Shown: piece after piece, positions 25,344 to 34,150 of the stretch
How positions within the stretch are numbered: the stretch's first letter is position 1
Layout of the letters: each line of letters begins with the position of its first letter
Source: Clostridiales bacterium
Lineage (GTDB): Bacteria; Bacillota; Clostridia; Christensenellales; Aristaeellaceae
Length of the DNA: 64,000 bases
Direction: 5' to 3'
NCBI GenBank assembly: GCA_015056055.1
Contig: SVHC01000004.1
Span: 1 to 64,000, forward strand
The notes under the pieces: generated by a model
What the model was told of the DNA's origin: nothing
Databases searched by the model: none
Seen by the model: only the letters and a program-made list of their open reading frames with translations
Made by a program: the position numbers and the translations under genes

Positions 25344-27767
25344 TTACAGATTGCGTTCGATAAGATCGCAGGGTTTGAATTCTCCGTCGTTTACGCGGAA
25401 AGCTTTGATTTCAAAGGGATTGAGCGTATCTTCAAAACGGATATCTCCCCAGGTTACAACATAAGATGCAGCCTTACCTACAGGTTCGAATACGCGGATA
25501 ATGTATCCGTTTCCGTCTTCGGCTTTCTTGATGGCAGTTACGCTTACTTCACCCTCCACATTGATGGCGAACGGCTTTGCCTTTGCTTCCTCTCCCGGCG
25601 GGAAGTGGTTTACAAGGAATGCCGGTTCATTGATGATCTGTGCTTCGCGTACGGTTTCGAAACGGCAGTCACCGGTGGCGGGAATCAGTTCGAAGATATA
25701 GCGATAATTGCCGAGACCGCTGTATTCATTGAAACGGTCGTACTTCAAAATCGGGCGTTCTTTGCCGAGCCAGTGACCGCAATAGGTCGGCGAGCGCAGG
25801 AGGCTCTTGTAGAGCACGCCATTCTCAAAGTAGCCGCCGTAGATACAGTCGTTGATGACACCCAGAGAGCCGCCTTCCCACTCCGCGATATCAAAACGCT
25901 GGGAAACGTTTTCGGTGCCGTCCATGAATTTTTCTTCAAGACCGAACATGGTATCGCCGATGAGGGTTGCATTTTCACTGGCGGTCGGGAACTTGATGCG
26001 AATCATCTTTTCAACGAGTTGGTTGTTGAGGAATACTTCAAGACGGATATTCTTGCCCTTCTTGGGAATACGGTAGCGCACTGTGGCTTTGATACCCTCG
26101 GCAGCAAACTGCGACTCAACAATGGTGAATACTTCGCCGTCTTCAATGACCTTAACTTTAGTGCCTTCTGCAAGCTTAAGTTCGTAGGCAAAATCAGTGA
26201 TTTTGTTGGAGGTCATGAGCCAAGGATCGCAGCAGTCATTATAAACGCAGATGGCTCCCAGGCCTTTTCCGCCGATGGCAGTGCCGTTTACCTTGAGTTC
26301 ATCAATAAGACCGGTTTCCGGACAAATGCGGACATACAGTTCGCCATTATCGAATTCATAGCGGTCTTCTGCGCTGTCTTTCTGTCCTTCCACGCGAACC
26401 AGACGGCAATCGAAACGGGTTACAGAGAAAGGTTTGAGTTCGGCTTCGAATGCCATCTTTTTGCGCCAGTCCAGCGGAATGTTGCTGTCTTCGCGAACGA
26501 TCTGAGAGGGAATCTTTTTGCCATCGTGATATACTTCACCGCTCATCCAATGATCAAGGTCCCAGTTCTGGTCAGGCAGCATGTATTCGCATTCAAAAAT
26601 ATTCTTTACGGGATACGGATGCGGGTTGATTGCGATGAACGGAATGGCACCTTCGGCTGCAACCGGTTCCATGGCGGACAGGCGGAACAGAGCCTTGTTC
26701 ATGATGCGGCGGCAGATTTCGATGGCATGGCTGCTCATTTTCATCATGGCTTCAAATGCCGGACGCGTGTGAGAACCGGGCAGTACATCATGGAATTCCA
26801 ACAGTTCCAGTGTGCGCCATGCATCGTTGAGCTCATCGTGCGGATACTCCATCACGCCATTCTGCTCGGCGGCGACTGCAAGACGCTCAGCGTTGAGCAA
26901 AGCGCCTTCCAGTTCACGATGGATCTGCTTGATTTCGTGGACGGAGGTATAGCAGCCGACAAAGATCGGTCCGATGCTCTTGTCATAAGTTTTGTCAAGC
27001 GGCAGACGCTCCTGCGCCTCTTTGAAATAGGCATCCGGAGTAGAGTGCTTGAATACGAAGCCGGGCTTGCCCTCTTCGCCATTTGCACCCTTGTATTCGT
27101 TAAACATGGTGATATCACGCTGGGAAGGTCCGCCGCCGTGGTTGCCTACGCCCCAGTAATAGGTTTCAACATCCTCGAGCTTACCTTCATTGCGTTCAAG
27201 CCATTCCTGCATCTGCTCGCATGTGATTCCCAGAGAAGAACCATAGCCGCGCAGCAGTTTGTGACACTGAATTTCGCTGCCGTCAAATCCCTTCCAGTAG
27301 AAATCCTTGGGCGGTTCGTCGCCACGCTGGAAGACATAACCAAGATAGCCGGATTTGACGAGAATCTGAACAAGACCGCGGCTATGACCAAATGCGTCGC
27401 CACTATATGCAATCTGAGGATTGATGTCGAATTTTTCTTTGAAATACGTCTGACCGGTAAGAATCTGACGAATCATGGATTCACCGTTGGGCATGACGCA
27501 GTCGGGCTGAATTTCAAAGCCGCCCATAATGTGCCAGCGGCCCTCTTTTACCAGCTTCTGAATGCGTTTGAAGAGTTCCGGCTCGAATTCTTCGGTCCAG
27601 CGATAAAGAAGAGATTCGTTGTGCGCAAAAATAAAGTCTTCGTTTTTTTCCAAAAGATTTGCCGCGCTGCGGAATGTTGCAAGGGAGGCGCTAATACCTT
27701 CCTCTGCTCCCCACTGCCAAATGGGGTCAATGTGGGCATTGGCAACGAGATGAACGGTTTTTTTCAT
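25344..27767 (-). CDS. Alpha-mannosidase, glycoside hydrolase family 38 (second copy)
   Basis: 807-aa cytoplasmic GH38 enzyme. The metal motif ANAHIDPIWQW is at residues 9-19, the nucleophile region SGDAFGHSRG near 120, and LLEFHDVLPGSHTR further on. It is only distantly similar to the GH38 at 737-3574: different length and different wording of every motif, so it is not a recent duplicate. It follows pfkA by 18 bases and is likely cotranscribed with it. Strong codon bias suggests high expression. Likely removes alpha-linked mannose from glycans; linkage preference cannot be told. Confidence 0.92.
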   Translation of the reverse strand: MKKTVHLVANAHIDPIWQWGAEEGISASLATFRSAANLLEKNEDFIFAHNESLLYRWTEEFEPELFKRIQKLVKEGRWHIMGGFEIQPDCVMPNGESMIRQILTGQTYFKEKFDINPQIAYSGDAFGHSRGLVQILVKSGYLGYVFQRGDEPPKDFYWKGFDGSEIQCHKLLRGYGSSLGITCEQMQEWLERNEGKLEDVETYYWGVGNHGGGPSQRDITMFNEYKGANGEEGKPGFVFKHSTPDAYFKEAQERLPLDKTYDKSIGPIFVGCYTSVHEIKQIHRELEGALLNAERLAVAAEQNGVMEYPHDELNDAWRTLELLEFHDVLPGSHTRPAFEAMMKMSSHAIEICRRIMNKALFRLSAMEPVAAEGAIPFIAINPHPYPVKNIFECEYMLPDQNWDLDHWMSGEVYHDGKKIPSQIVREDSNIPLDWRKKMAFEAELKPFSVTRFDCRLVRVEGQKDSAEDRYEFDNGELYVRICPETGLIDELKVNGTAIGGKGLGAICVYNDCCDPWLMTSNKITDFAYELKLAEGTKVKVIEDGEVFTIVESQFAAEGIKATVRYRIPKKGKNIRLEVFLNNQLVEKMIRIKFPTASENATLIGDTMFGLEEKFMDGTENVSQRFDIAEWEGGSLGVINDCIYGGYFENGVLYKSLLRSPTYCGHWLGKERPILKYDRFNEYSGLGNYRYIFELIPATGDCRFETVREAQIINEPAFLVNHFPPGEEAKAKPFAINVEGEVSVTAIKKAEDGNGYIIRVFEPVGKAASYVVTWGDIRFEDTLNPFEIKAFRVNDGEFKPCDLIERNL

Positions 27768-27785
27768 GTGTATTCCCCTTTTTGC

Positions 27786-28847
27786 TTAATCTCCGAAAGT
27801 AATGCCGATTTGCTTTGCGGTTCTGACCATTTGATGATCGGGCGGAACGAGTTTGGTGATGCCGGCTACCTTATCAAGCGGATTGGAAGTAACTTTATCG
27901 CCGATGAGGGCAACGGAAACGCCATATTTTTCATCGCGGATCAACTCTGCTGCATGCACACCGAAACGGGTAGACAGTACGCGGTCATAGCTGGACGGGC
28001 TTCCGCCGCGCTGAATGTGGCCGGGAACGACTGCGCGGCATTCTGCGCCTGTGCGTGCGGCTACCTGCTCTGCAACACGATGCGCTGCCGTGCGATATGG
28101 ATTGGCAAAAAGCTCTTTCTTTTTCATACCCTGCTCTTCGATAGAGCGTGCACCTTCTGCCACGGCAATAATGGTAAAGCCCTTTCCGTTTTTGTTTCGG
28201 GCATTGACGGTCTTTGCTACCTTGTCGATATCATAAGGGATTTCCGGAAGCAAAATTACGTCTGCACCGCCTGCCATGCCGGCCTGCAAAGTAAGCCATC
28301 CGGCCTTGTTTCCCATGATTTCCACGACCATGACGCGACCATGGCTATCAGCGGTGGTATGCAGGCGGTCAATAATTTCCGTGGCGATATCCGCAGCAGT
28401 GTGAAAGCCGAAGGTGACATCGGTTCCCCAGATATCGTTATCGATTGTTTTAGGAAGACCAATAACGTTCATACCCTCGTCCGAAAGTAGCTTGGCCGTT
28501 TTATGGGTTCCGTTTCCGCCGAGCGTTACGAGGCAGTCCAGCTTCATCCACTTATAATTGTCCTTCATGGCGCGAACCTTGTCCACCTGATCCTCGCCAA
28601 TTACACGCATTTCACTGAATGGCTGGCGGGAGGTTCCAAGAATAGTTCCTCCGCGCGTGAGAATGCCGGAAAAATCTCTTGAAGACATTTCGCGGTATTC
28701 ACCATGGATCAGACCGGAATATCCGTCGGATATGCCGACAATTTCTGCGTCAAACATTTCATATGCTGCTTTTGCAACGCCGCGAATTGCCGCATTCAAG
28801 CCCGGGCAGTCTCCGCCGCTGGTCAACAAACCGATCCTGCGTTTCAC
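27786..28847 (-). CDS. pfkA: 6-phosphofructokinase, group III-like
   Basis: 353-aa phosphofructokinase. N-terminal GLLTSGGDCPGLNAAIRG binds the phosphoryl donor; catalytic PKTIDNDI and the later MGNKAGWLT and GHIQRGGSPSSYDR blocks bind fructose 6-phosphate. At the donor site the usual GGDGS is GGNGT: the glycine typical of ATP enzymes is kept, the metal-linked Asp is Asn, and Lys precedes TIDND as in PPi-type and group III enzymes. ATP is the likelier donor but PPi cannot be excluded by eye. It lies between the RNase PH fusion and a mannosidase, linking glycan breakdown to glycolysis. Confidence 0.9.
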   Translation of the reverse strand: MKRRIGLLTSGGDCPGLNAAIRGVAKAAYEMFDAEIVGISDGYSGLIHGEYREMSSRDFSGILTRGGTILGTSRQPFSEMRVIGEDQVDKVRAMKDNYKWMKLDCLVTLGGNGTHKTAKLLSDEGMNVIGLPKTIDNDIWGTDVTFGFHTAADIATEIIDRLHTTADSHGRVMVVEIMGNKAGWLTLQAGMAGGADVILLPEIPYDIDKVAKTVNARNKNGKGFTIIAVAEGARSIEEQGMKKKELFANPYRTAAHRVAEQVAARTGAECRAVVPGHIQRGGSPSSYDRVLSTRFGVHAAELIRDEKYGVSVALIGDKVTSNPLDKVAGITKLVPPDHQMVRTAKQIGITFGD

Positions 28848-28884
28848 ACTACCGCCTCATTTCTTGCAGTTTTGTCTTATTATA

Positions 28885-30189
28885 TCACGATTCCTTGAGT
28901 TTCTCAACCAAATTCTTTAAAGCACGTGCACGATGTGAGATTGCATTTTTCTCTTCGGCACCGGCCTCTGCAAAAGTTTTATTCAGATCGTGCGAAAGGA
29001 AATGCGGATCATAGCCGAATCCACCCATGCCTTTTGCCTCCAGAATGACTTCACCTTCGCATTCGCCGCGGGCGGTAACGGTTGCCTTGCAGGGACGTGC
29101 GAGCGCTACTGCACTTACGAATCGCGCGGTACGCGGAGCGGGAACGTCTTTTACTTTTTCTACAAGGAGGCGATTGTTGGCAGCATCATCACCGTGCATT
29201 CCGGCATAACGGGCGGAATATACGCCCGGCTCGCCGTTCAGGCAGTCTACCTCAAGGCCGGAATCATCCGCAAGCGATGCACATCCGGTAAGTTTTTTGA
29301 GAGCTTCTGCCTTGATAATAGCGTTTTCCTCAAAGGTCTTTCCGTTTTCTTCAACATCAACATGAATACCGATTTCATCCATCGAGGAAACATCATAGTC
29401 TTCTCCGAAAAGCACGCGCAGTTCCTTCAGCTTTCCGGGATTACGGCTGGCCAGAACAAGCTTGGGCTTTTTGAAAAGTACGCAGGCGCGTTCGGCAAGC
29501 GCATCAATCTGTGCGTTCATAAGATTATCAATACCTTCCTGAGCGATATTGATCAGGCCGGTAAGCTCATTGGGCGAAAACGGCCTTCCCTCGCCTGTGC
29601 CCTGCACTTCAACAAATTCCGTTTTTCCCTGCGCATCACGAGCCATTACGATATTCATATCGACCTGTGCTTTTGAATCGTGTGCGTAGTCCAAATCCAG
29701 AACCAGCTCGTCATCCACGATGCCGACGCTTACAGCTGCAATCTGGCGGATGATGGGCGAATCGTATAGCTTTTTCTCCTGCATAAGGCGATTAACGGCC
29801 AGACAAACGGCAACAAAACCACCGGTAATGGATGCGGTGCGGGTACCGCCGTCAGCTTGCAATACATCACAGTCCACGGTGATTGTTCTGTCGCCCAAAC
29901 GCTCAAGGTCAATACAGGCGCGAAGAGAACGACCAATCAGACGCTGAATTTCCGTGCTGCGGCCGTCTTTTTTGATTCCGTCGCGTGCTTTGCGGCGTGC
30001 GGTGGAACCGGGCAGCATGGCATATTCTGCCGTCAGCCAACCTTTTCCGGTTCCACGCAAAAAAGGCGGCGCACCGTCCTCTACAGAAGCGGTGCACAAT
30101 ACACGCGTGCGTCCGCATTCGATAAGAACACTGCCTGCCGCCATTTCAGTATAGTCTACATGAATTTTGACCGGTCTTCCGTTTGCCAT
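28885..30189 (-). CDS. rph: Bifunctional RNase PH / XTP-dITP diphosphatase (RdgB) fusion
   Basis: 434-aa fusion. Residues 1 to about 240 are RNase PH (ASVEDGAPPFLRGTGKGWLTAEYAMLPGSTARR; DCDVLQADGGTRTASITGG), which trims tRNA 3' ends by phosphorolysis. Residues about 241-434 are a Ham1/RdgB pyrophosphatase (LVLASRNPGKLKEL; SLADDSGLEVDCLNGEPGVYSARYAG; GGFGYDPHFL; KNAISHRARAL), which removes deaminated purine NTPs. The N-terminus is slightly short: MANGRPVKI replaces the usual longer DGR...LRPVKI start, but AAGGAG lies upstream. In Bacillus the two are separate neighbours behind gerM, so the fusion kept the gene order. Confidence 0.94.
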   Translation of the reverse strand: MANGRPVKIHVDYTEMAAGSVLIECGRTRVLCTASVEDGAPPFLRGTGKGWLTAEYAMLPGSTARRKARDGIKKDGRSTEIQRLIGRSLRACIDLERLGDRTITVDCDVLQADGGTRTASITGGFVAVCLAVNRLMQEKKLYDSPIIRQIAAVSVGIVDDELVLDLDYAHDSKAQVDMNIVMARDAQGKTEFVEVQGTGEGRPFSPNELTGLINIAQEGIDNLMNAQIDALAERACVLFKKPKLVLASRNPGKLKELRVLFGEDYDVSSMDEIGIHVDVEENGKTFEENAIIKAEALKKLTGCASLADDSGLEVDCLNGEPGVYSARYAGMHGDDAANNRLLVEKVKDVPAPRTARFVSAVALARPCKATVTARGECEGEVILEAKGMGGFGYDPHFLSHDLNKTFAEAGAEEKNAISHRARALKNLVEKLKES

Positions 30190-30227
30190 TTCTGTAACTC
30201 TCCTTTGTATGATTTGCTAATTTAAAA

Positions 30228-31301
30228 CTATTCAAACAATGCGCTGGCCTGCGTTTGCAAAAACTGATCTTCTACGTCGGAAGCTATATTTACAAATGTC
30301 GGAACAGAAAGTGTATCCTCGCCCGGGTCATAAGGTTTCCCCTCTACCTCGATCCGTACTTCTTCAATTCCCATAAACTGAGTGCAAGTGAGAACAAGCG
30401 CACGCAGAGCCATTCTTCCGCCATCCGTTTCTTCTACAAGTCGGATAAAATCGTTTGTGAAATTCACGGTAGCAACTTTGCCGTCAACGGTAATTCCAAG
30501 AAGTGCACATCCTGTGGGCAGTGCATTTTCCAGAGGACTGGTTGCACTGGGACCCTTGAGAAGTTCCAATACTGCAGTGTCGATATCCGCATTGCCTGCA
30601 ACCATTCGCGTTACGGGTACGATCAGATTTCCGGTATCGCCGGGGAAATAGAGCGTGACCATTTTAGCGTCTTCGATCGCTAGTGCGGAGCTTTCGGGAT
30701 TCAAAGCGCTGCGTTCAAAGCTGCCGGAAATACTGGTGCCGTGCGTAAGTGTCTCTGCTACCTGTCCTCCGACAAGAAATTCCACGCGATCGATGGTTGA
30801 AAATTCCGTAAGTGTCTGTACGACTGCAGAAACCATGACGGATTCCGCAGCAGCGTCAGCGAGATTCAGAACTTCCTTTGAAAGATCAATGCGTGCTGTG
30901 CCATCACTTAAAACATCCAGATCAATGGTAACATTTTCAGGCAATACCGTGCGCAAACCCAGACGTGCAGCTTCCATATCGTTATACGGAGATTGTACCA
31001 TCATGGAAAGCGTTGCCTTGGCTATTCCTTCGGTTTCAGGAATTGAGCGCATTACGGGCACCAGATAGCCGCTGTTGTCCTGATAATAAACCACAGTATT
31101 CACCATCGGCGAAGGACTGGATTGGGCTGCAGGTTCAGGCGTTCCGGCAAGGTATGTTTCACCGAACGGAGCAGGAGATGATTCCGGGAAGTTTGTAGTT
31201 TCCGGAGTCCACATTTGCCATGCCAAACACATTGCTACCGTTACAACCAGTAAAAGAGCCGCCAACAGATACAGTTTACGCTGATTTGCGTTGCCATTCA
31301 T
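30228..31301 (-). CDS. gerM: GerM-type spore germination/sporulation lipoprotein-like protein
   Basis: 357-aa protein with an N-terminal membrane segment (about 10-28), a Pro/Ser-rich linker, and two GerMN domains (about 75-190 and 215-330). Each has the pattern VVYYQDNSGYLVPVMRSIPETEGIAKATLSMMV / VTLYFPGDTGNLIVPVTRMV. GerMN proteins act in spore envelope assembly and germination in Bacillus. No lipobox Cys is evident at the segment end, so it may stay anchored by its helix. The ATG at 31301 has GGGAGGG 8 bases upstream. Order gerM-rph-rdgB is conserved with Bacillus. Confidence 0.88.
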   Translation of the reverse strand: MNGNANQRKLYLLAALLLVVTVAMCLAWQMWTPETTNFPESSPAPFGETYLAGTPEPAAQSSPSPMVNTVVYYQDNSGYLVPVMRSIPETEGIAKATLSMMVQSPYNDMEAARLGLRTVLPENVTIDLDVLSDGTARIDLSKEVLNLADAAAESVMVSAVVQTLTEFSTIDRVEFLVGGQVAETLTHGTSISGSFERSALNPESSALAIEDAKMVTLYFPGDTGNLIVPVTRMVAGNADIDTAVLELLKGPSATSPLENALPTGCALLGITVDGKVATVNFTNDFIRLVEETDGGRMALRALVLTCTQFMGIEEVRIEVEGKPYDPGEDTLSVPTFVNIASDVEDQFLQTQASALFE

Positions 31302-31375
31302 CACTTATACCCTCCCTTGTTCCATGTCCGCGTTCGATTCAATCTATTCTGATCAGGGGACGGGTATTCCCTTTC

Positions 31376-31404
31376 ATTTTAGCACATCTTTCTTTCTGTT
31401 GCAA
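31376..31404 (-). promoter_or_regulatory. Promoter of the gerM-rph-pfkA operon
   Basis: Minus-strand TTGCAA (31399-31404), 17-bp spacer, TAAAAT (31376-31381) with an upstream TG. This is a vegetative-type promoter in front of gerM. Confidence 0.6.
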
Positions 31405-31436
31405 TTGCTTAAAGAAGGGTTAAGAATGCATATTTG

Positions 31437-31465
31437 TTGATTTGTTTTCTGCAATGCTGTATAAT
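31437..31465 (+). promoter_or_regulatory. rqcH promoter
   Basis: TTGATT (31437-31442), 17-bp spacer, TATAAT (31460-31465), 78 bases before the rqcH start. Confidence 0.75.
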
Positions 31466-31543
31466 ATGGGATAGAAATCGTATAGGAATAGCTAAGATTG
31501 CTTTCTTTTGCCAATCCCATGCGATATGTGGAGGTAAATTGCT

Positions 31544-33256
31544 ATGCCGATGGACGGTTTTACTCTGCACTATCTTTCAAACGAGCTGCATGAAGCACTT
31601 GTTGGTGCGCGTGTTGACAAGATAACGCAGCCGGAAAAAGACGAGATTCTCATCGCGGTACGTAACCACAACGAAAATTTCAGTATGTTGTTTTCTGCGA
31701 GCGCGGGCTGTGCGCGTGCACATGTTACACATATAAAAAAGAACAATCCTCTTGAGCCTCCGATGATGTGTATGCTTTTGCGAAAGCACCTTGTTGGAGC
31801 GCGCGTGACGGATGTTCGCCAGATTGACTGCGATCGTATATTGGAATTTGAGTTCGAGCATTATGACGAGATGGGCGAAAAAACAACCAAGACTCTCGTA
31901 TGCGAATTCATGGGAAAGCATTCGAACATTATTTTTACAGCCTGCGACGGAAAGATCATCGATAGTGTCCGGCATGTAACGGAGCAGATTTCCAGCGTGC
32001 GTCAGGTGTTGCCGGGCTTATTTTACCAGAGACCGCCTGCCCACGGAAAGATTCCGTTTTTGCAGGTGGATACAAAGCTTTTGGCCGAAAAACTTTTTTC
32101 TGCGCCGCCGACATTACATAAGGCACTCTGTGAATGCATCAGCGGTCTTTCAACGCAGACGGCACGAGAAATTGCGTTCCGAACACTTGGAAGTGAGGAT
32201 GCGGTAATTTCCGGCCTTTCTCTTGATACGCTTGCAGAAGCAATTACGAATGTGATCAATGAGATGCTGCAGGAATTCCGGCCCAATATCCTTTATTTGC
32301 CGGAGGAGGATACTCCTTGCGATGCTGCTGCCATTGAGTACAGAAGCCGGGCATATCTGAAGTCCAATCCTCAGATTTCGTTGAGTACGTGCTTGGATGA
32401 ATTTTTTAGGGCGCGTGACAGTGCTGAACGCATTAAACAAAAATCCGCTACGCTTCATAAAGTGCTGAAAACCAATCTGGATCGAACTGAAAAAAAACTA
32501 GCCATCCACGAAGAGGCGCTTTTAAACTGTGAGAGATCCGAAGACTATCGAATTAAAGGCGAACTCTTAATGGCAAATCTCTATATGATTGAGCGCGGTG
32601 CAAAAATAGTTTCGGTTCCAAACTATTATGACGAAAACCTGACTCCCATGGAGATTGCACTGGATGAAAAGATTAGCCCTACTGCCAATGCGCAGCGCTA
32701 TTTCAAACTCTATCAAAAAGCGCGTTCTGCACGCAAATTTGCGCAGGAACAGAAGGAGCTTGCACTGGAAGAATTGCGTTATCTGGAAGAACAACTGCTT
32801 TGTCTGGAAAATTGCACTGAGGAAGCAGAATTGGCCGAGATACGCGAAGAACTGGAAACACAGGGGTATGTTCGTGCTACACGAAGCCGCCGCCAGATAA
32901 AAAAACTGCCTCCCTCTTCCCCGTTGCGATTTGAAGCCAAAAGTGGCACGGAAATTTTTGTGGGAAAAAACAACCGCCAGAATGATGCGCTTACTGCATC
33001 GGCAAAACCAGGATATGTTTGGTTGCATGCAAAGGACATGCCCGGTTCACATGTGATTATTACCCGCGAAAATCCGGATGCAGAAACAATACGGTATGCT
33101 GCGGCGCTTGCTGCCAAATATTCCAAGGGGCGTGACAGTTCCAGGGTTCCGGTGGATTATACATTGAAAAAATATGTGAAGAAGCCTTCCGGATCAAAAC
33201 CGGGATTTGTGATCTATACCAATCAGAAAACACTGTATGTGGAGCCCGTGCAATAA
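31544..33256 (+). CDS. rqcH: Ribosome-associated quality control factor RqcH (NFACT family)
   Basis: 570-aa NFACT protein. NFACT-N starts MPMDGFTLHYLSNELHEALVGARVDKI; HhH and coiled-coil segments (about 280-430, e.g. ARKFAQEQKELALEELRYLEEQL) follow; the C-terminal NFACT-R domain has GKNNRQNDALTASAKPGYVWLHAKDMPGSHV. RqcH binds stalled 50S subunits and recruits tRNA-Ala to add C-terminal alanine tails. Older names are FbpA or fibronectin-binding protein. The gene is monocistronic with its own promoter and terminator. Confidence 0.93.
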   Translation: MPMDGFTLHYLSNELHEALVGARVDKITQPEKDEILIAVRNHNENFSMLFSASAGCARAHVTHIKKNNPLEPPMMCMLLRKHLVGARVTDVRQIDCDRILEFEFEHYDEMGEKTTKTLVCEFMGKHSNIIFTACDGKIIDSVRHVTEQISSVRQVLPGLFYQRPPAHGKIPFLQVDTKLLAEKLFSAPPTLHKALCECISGLSTQTAREIAFRTLGSEDAVISGLSLDTLAEAITNVINEMLQEFRPNILYLPEEDTPCDAAAIEYRSRAYLKSNPQISLSTCLDEFFRARDSAERIKQKSATLHKVLKTNLDRTEKKLAIHEEALLNCERSEDYRIKGELLMANLYMIERGAKIVSVPNYYDENLTPMEIALDEKISPTANAQRYFKLYQKARSARKFAQEQKELALEELRYLEEQLLCLENCTEEAELAEIREELETQGYVRATRSRRQIKKLPPSSPLRFEAKSGTEIFVGKNNRQNDALTASAKPGYVWLHAKDMPGSHVIITRENPDAETIRYAAALAAKYSKGRDSSRVPVDYTLKKYVKKPSGSKPGFVIYTNQKTLYVEPVQ

Positions 33257-33269
33257 CAGAGAATATTGT

Positions 33270-33327
33270 GAAAAAATGATAGACATCCTTGCAAATCCAG
33301 AGGATGTCTATCATTTTTCGTTTTTTT
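33270..33327. terminator. Bidirectional terminator between rqcH and the RadC-like gene
   Basis: Perfect 13-bp stem (33276-33288 with 33302-33314), A run on the left and T run on the right, so it works for both convergent genes. It overlaps the last codons of the RadC-like gene. Confidence 0.9.
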
Positions 33328-34066
33328 CCGGAAGTTCCCGAAACAGCATAGGAGATTCAAAAATTTGCGAGGAACGTATTCTGCTTTGCAGCACTGCACC
33401 GCGAGTATCGTAAACGTCATTTCCGACAAAAAGATAATAATCCAGCAGATAGATGCCCAAAAGAGCAAGTTGATCCTGTACTTTTTGTATTGCGAAAGCT
33501 TCCTGACGGAAATGTCTATCCAGATGATCAACCCGGCAGCCAAATAATACGCTTTTTGGTACGCTGGCAGAAACTGACATGCTGATCTCGCGCATATGGT
33601 CCCATAAATGATCGTGATAATCACAGATAAGATCCGCACTCAAAAAGCGGTCATTGATATCAAGATTGTACTGCCATATGTTTCCGGATTTGTGCAACGA
33701 AAGATGCTCGGCTATAACTTCTTTTGCTGCGCGCGGAGTATCCATAGCAAAACGTTCCTGGTTAACAAACACATCCAGATACTGCTCAAAACTTTTCAGG
33801 GTTTCGAAAACCTTGACACTTTTAGGACCGATTCCTTTTATCTGCCTTAGATCTTTTTCGCTTGCATAAATTACGTTGTGCAAGTTTCCAAATTGGTTTA
33901 TCAATTCATGCGCAAGCGGATTTACGTCTTTGCGCGGGATGACCATTGTAAGGACAAACTCCAGAACTTCATGCGGATTGAAGGTAGACAGGCCTGCAAG
34001 CTCGGCTCTTTTTCTTAGCCTGGCTCTGTGTCCGGCGTGAATATTTGTTTTGTCCGAACTGGCCAT
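33311..34066 (-). CDS. RadC-like protein lacking the JAMM metal ligands
   Basis: 251-aa protein. The N-terminal half is the helix-hairpin-helix part of the RadC/UPF0758 family (PHEVLEFVLTMVIPRKDVNPLAHELINQFGNL...QIKGIGPKSVKVFETLKSF). The C-terminal half follows the RadC JAB fold (ending GIYLLDYYLFVGNDVYD, against the usual GIxLLDHIIVG), but where HNHPSG and a downstream SxxD are expected it reads FGCRVDHLDRHFRQEAF. The metal ligands are therefore missing and deubiquitinase-like or nuclease chemistry is unlikely. It follows pheT by 84 bases. A structural or DNA-binding role is possible. Confidence 0.75.
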   Translation of the reverse strand: MASSDKTNIHAGHRARLRKRAELAGLSTFNPHEVLEFVLTMVIPRKDVNPLAHELINQFGNLHNVIYASEKDLRQIKGIGPKSVKVFETLKSFEQYLDVFVNQERFAMDTPRAAKEVIAEHLSLHKSGNIWQYNLDINDRFLSADLICDYHDHLWDHMREISMSVSASVPKSVLFGCRVDHLDRHFRQEAFAIQKVQDQLALLGIYLLDYYLFVGNDVYDTRGAVLQSRIRSSQIFESPMLFRELPEKNEK

Positions 34067-34101
34067 ATCGATTCAGCTCCTTATGTATTGAGAGTATGAT
34101 T

Positions 34102-34137
34102 CACCCTGCCGGAACAGAAATATCTGACGGCAGGGTG
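34102..34137 (-). other. Hairpin between pheT and the RadC-like gene
   Basis: 10-bp perfect arms (34102-34111 and 34128-34137) with a 16-base loop, but no T run on either strand. It may be a partial terminator, pause or mRNA end-stabilising structure. Confidence 0.45.
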
Positions 34138-34150
34138 AAAAGATGCAAAA

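Noticed and set aside
25296-28490. 1,064-codon plus-strand open frame
   Set aside because: It spans two genes on the other strand and has no ribosome binding site or recognisable domains; it is a by-product of codon avoidance in the mannosidase and pfkA genes.
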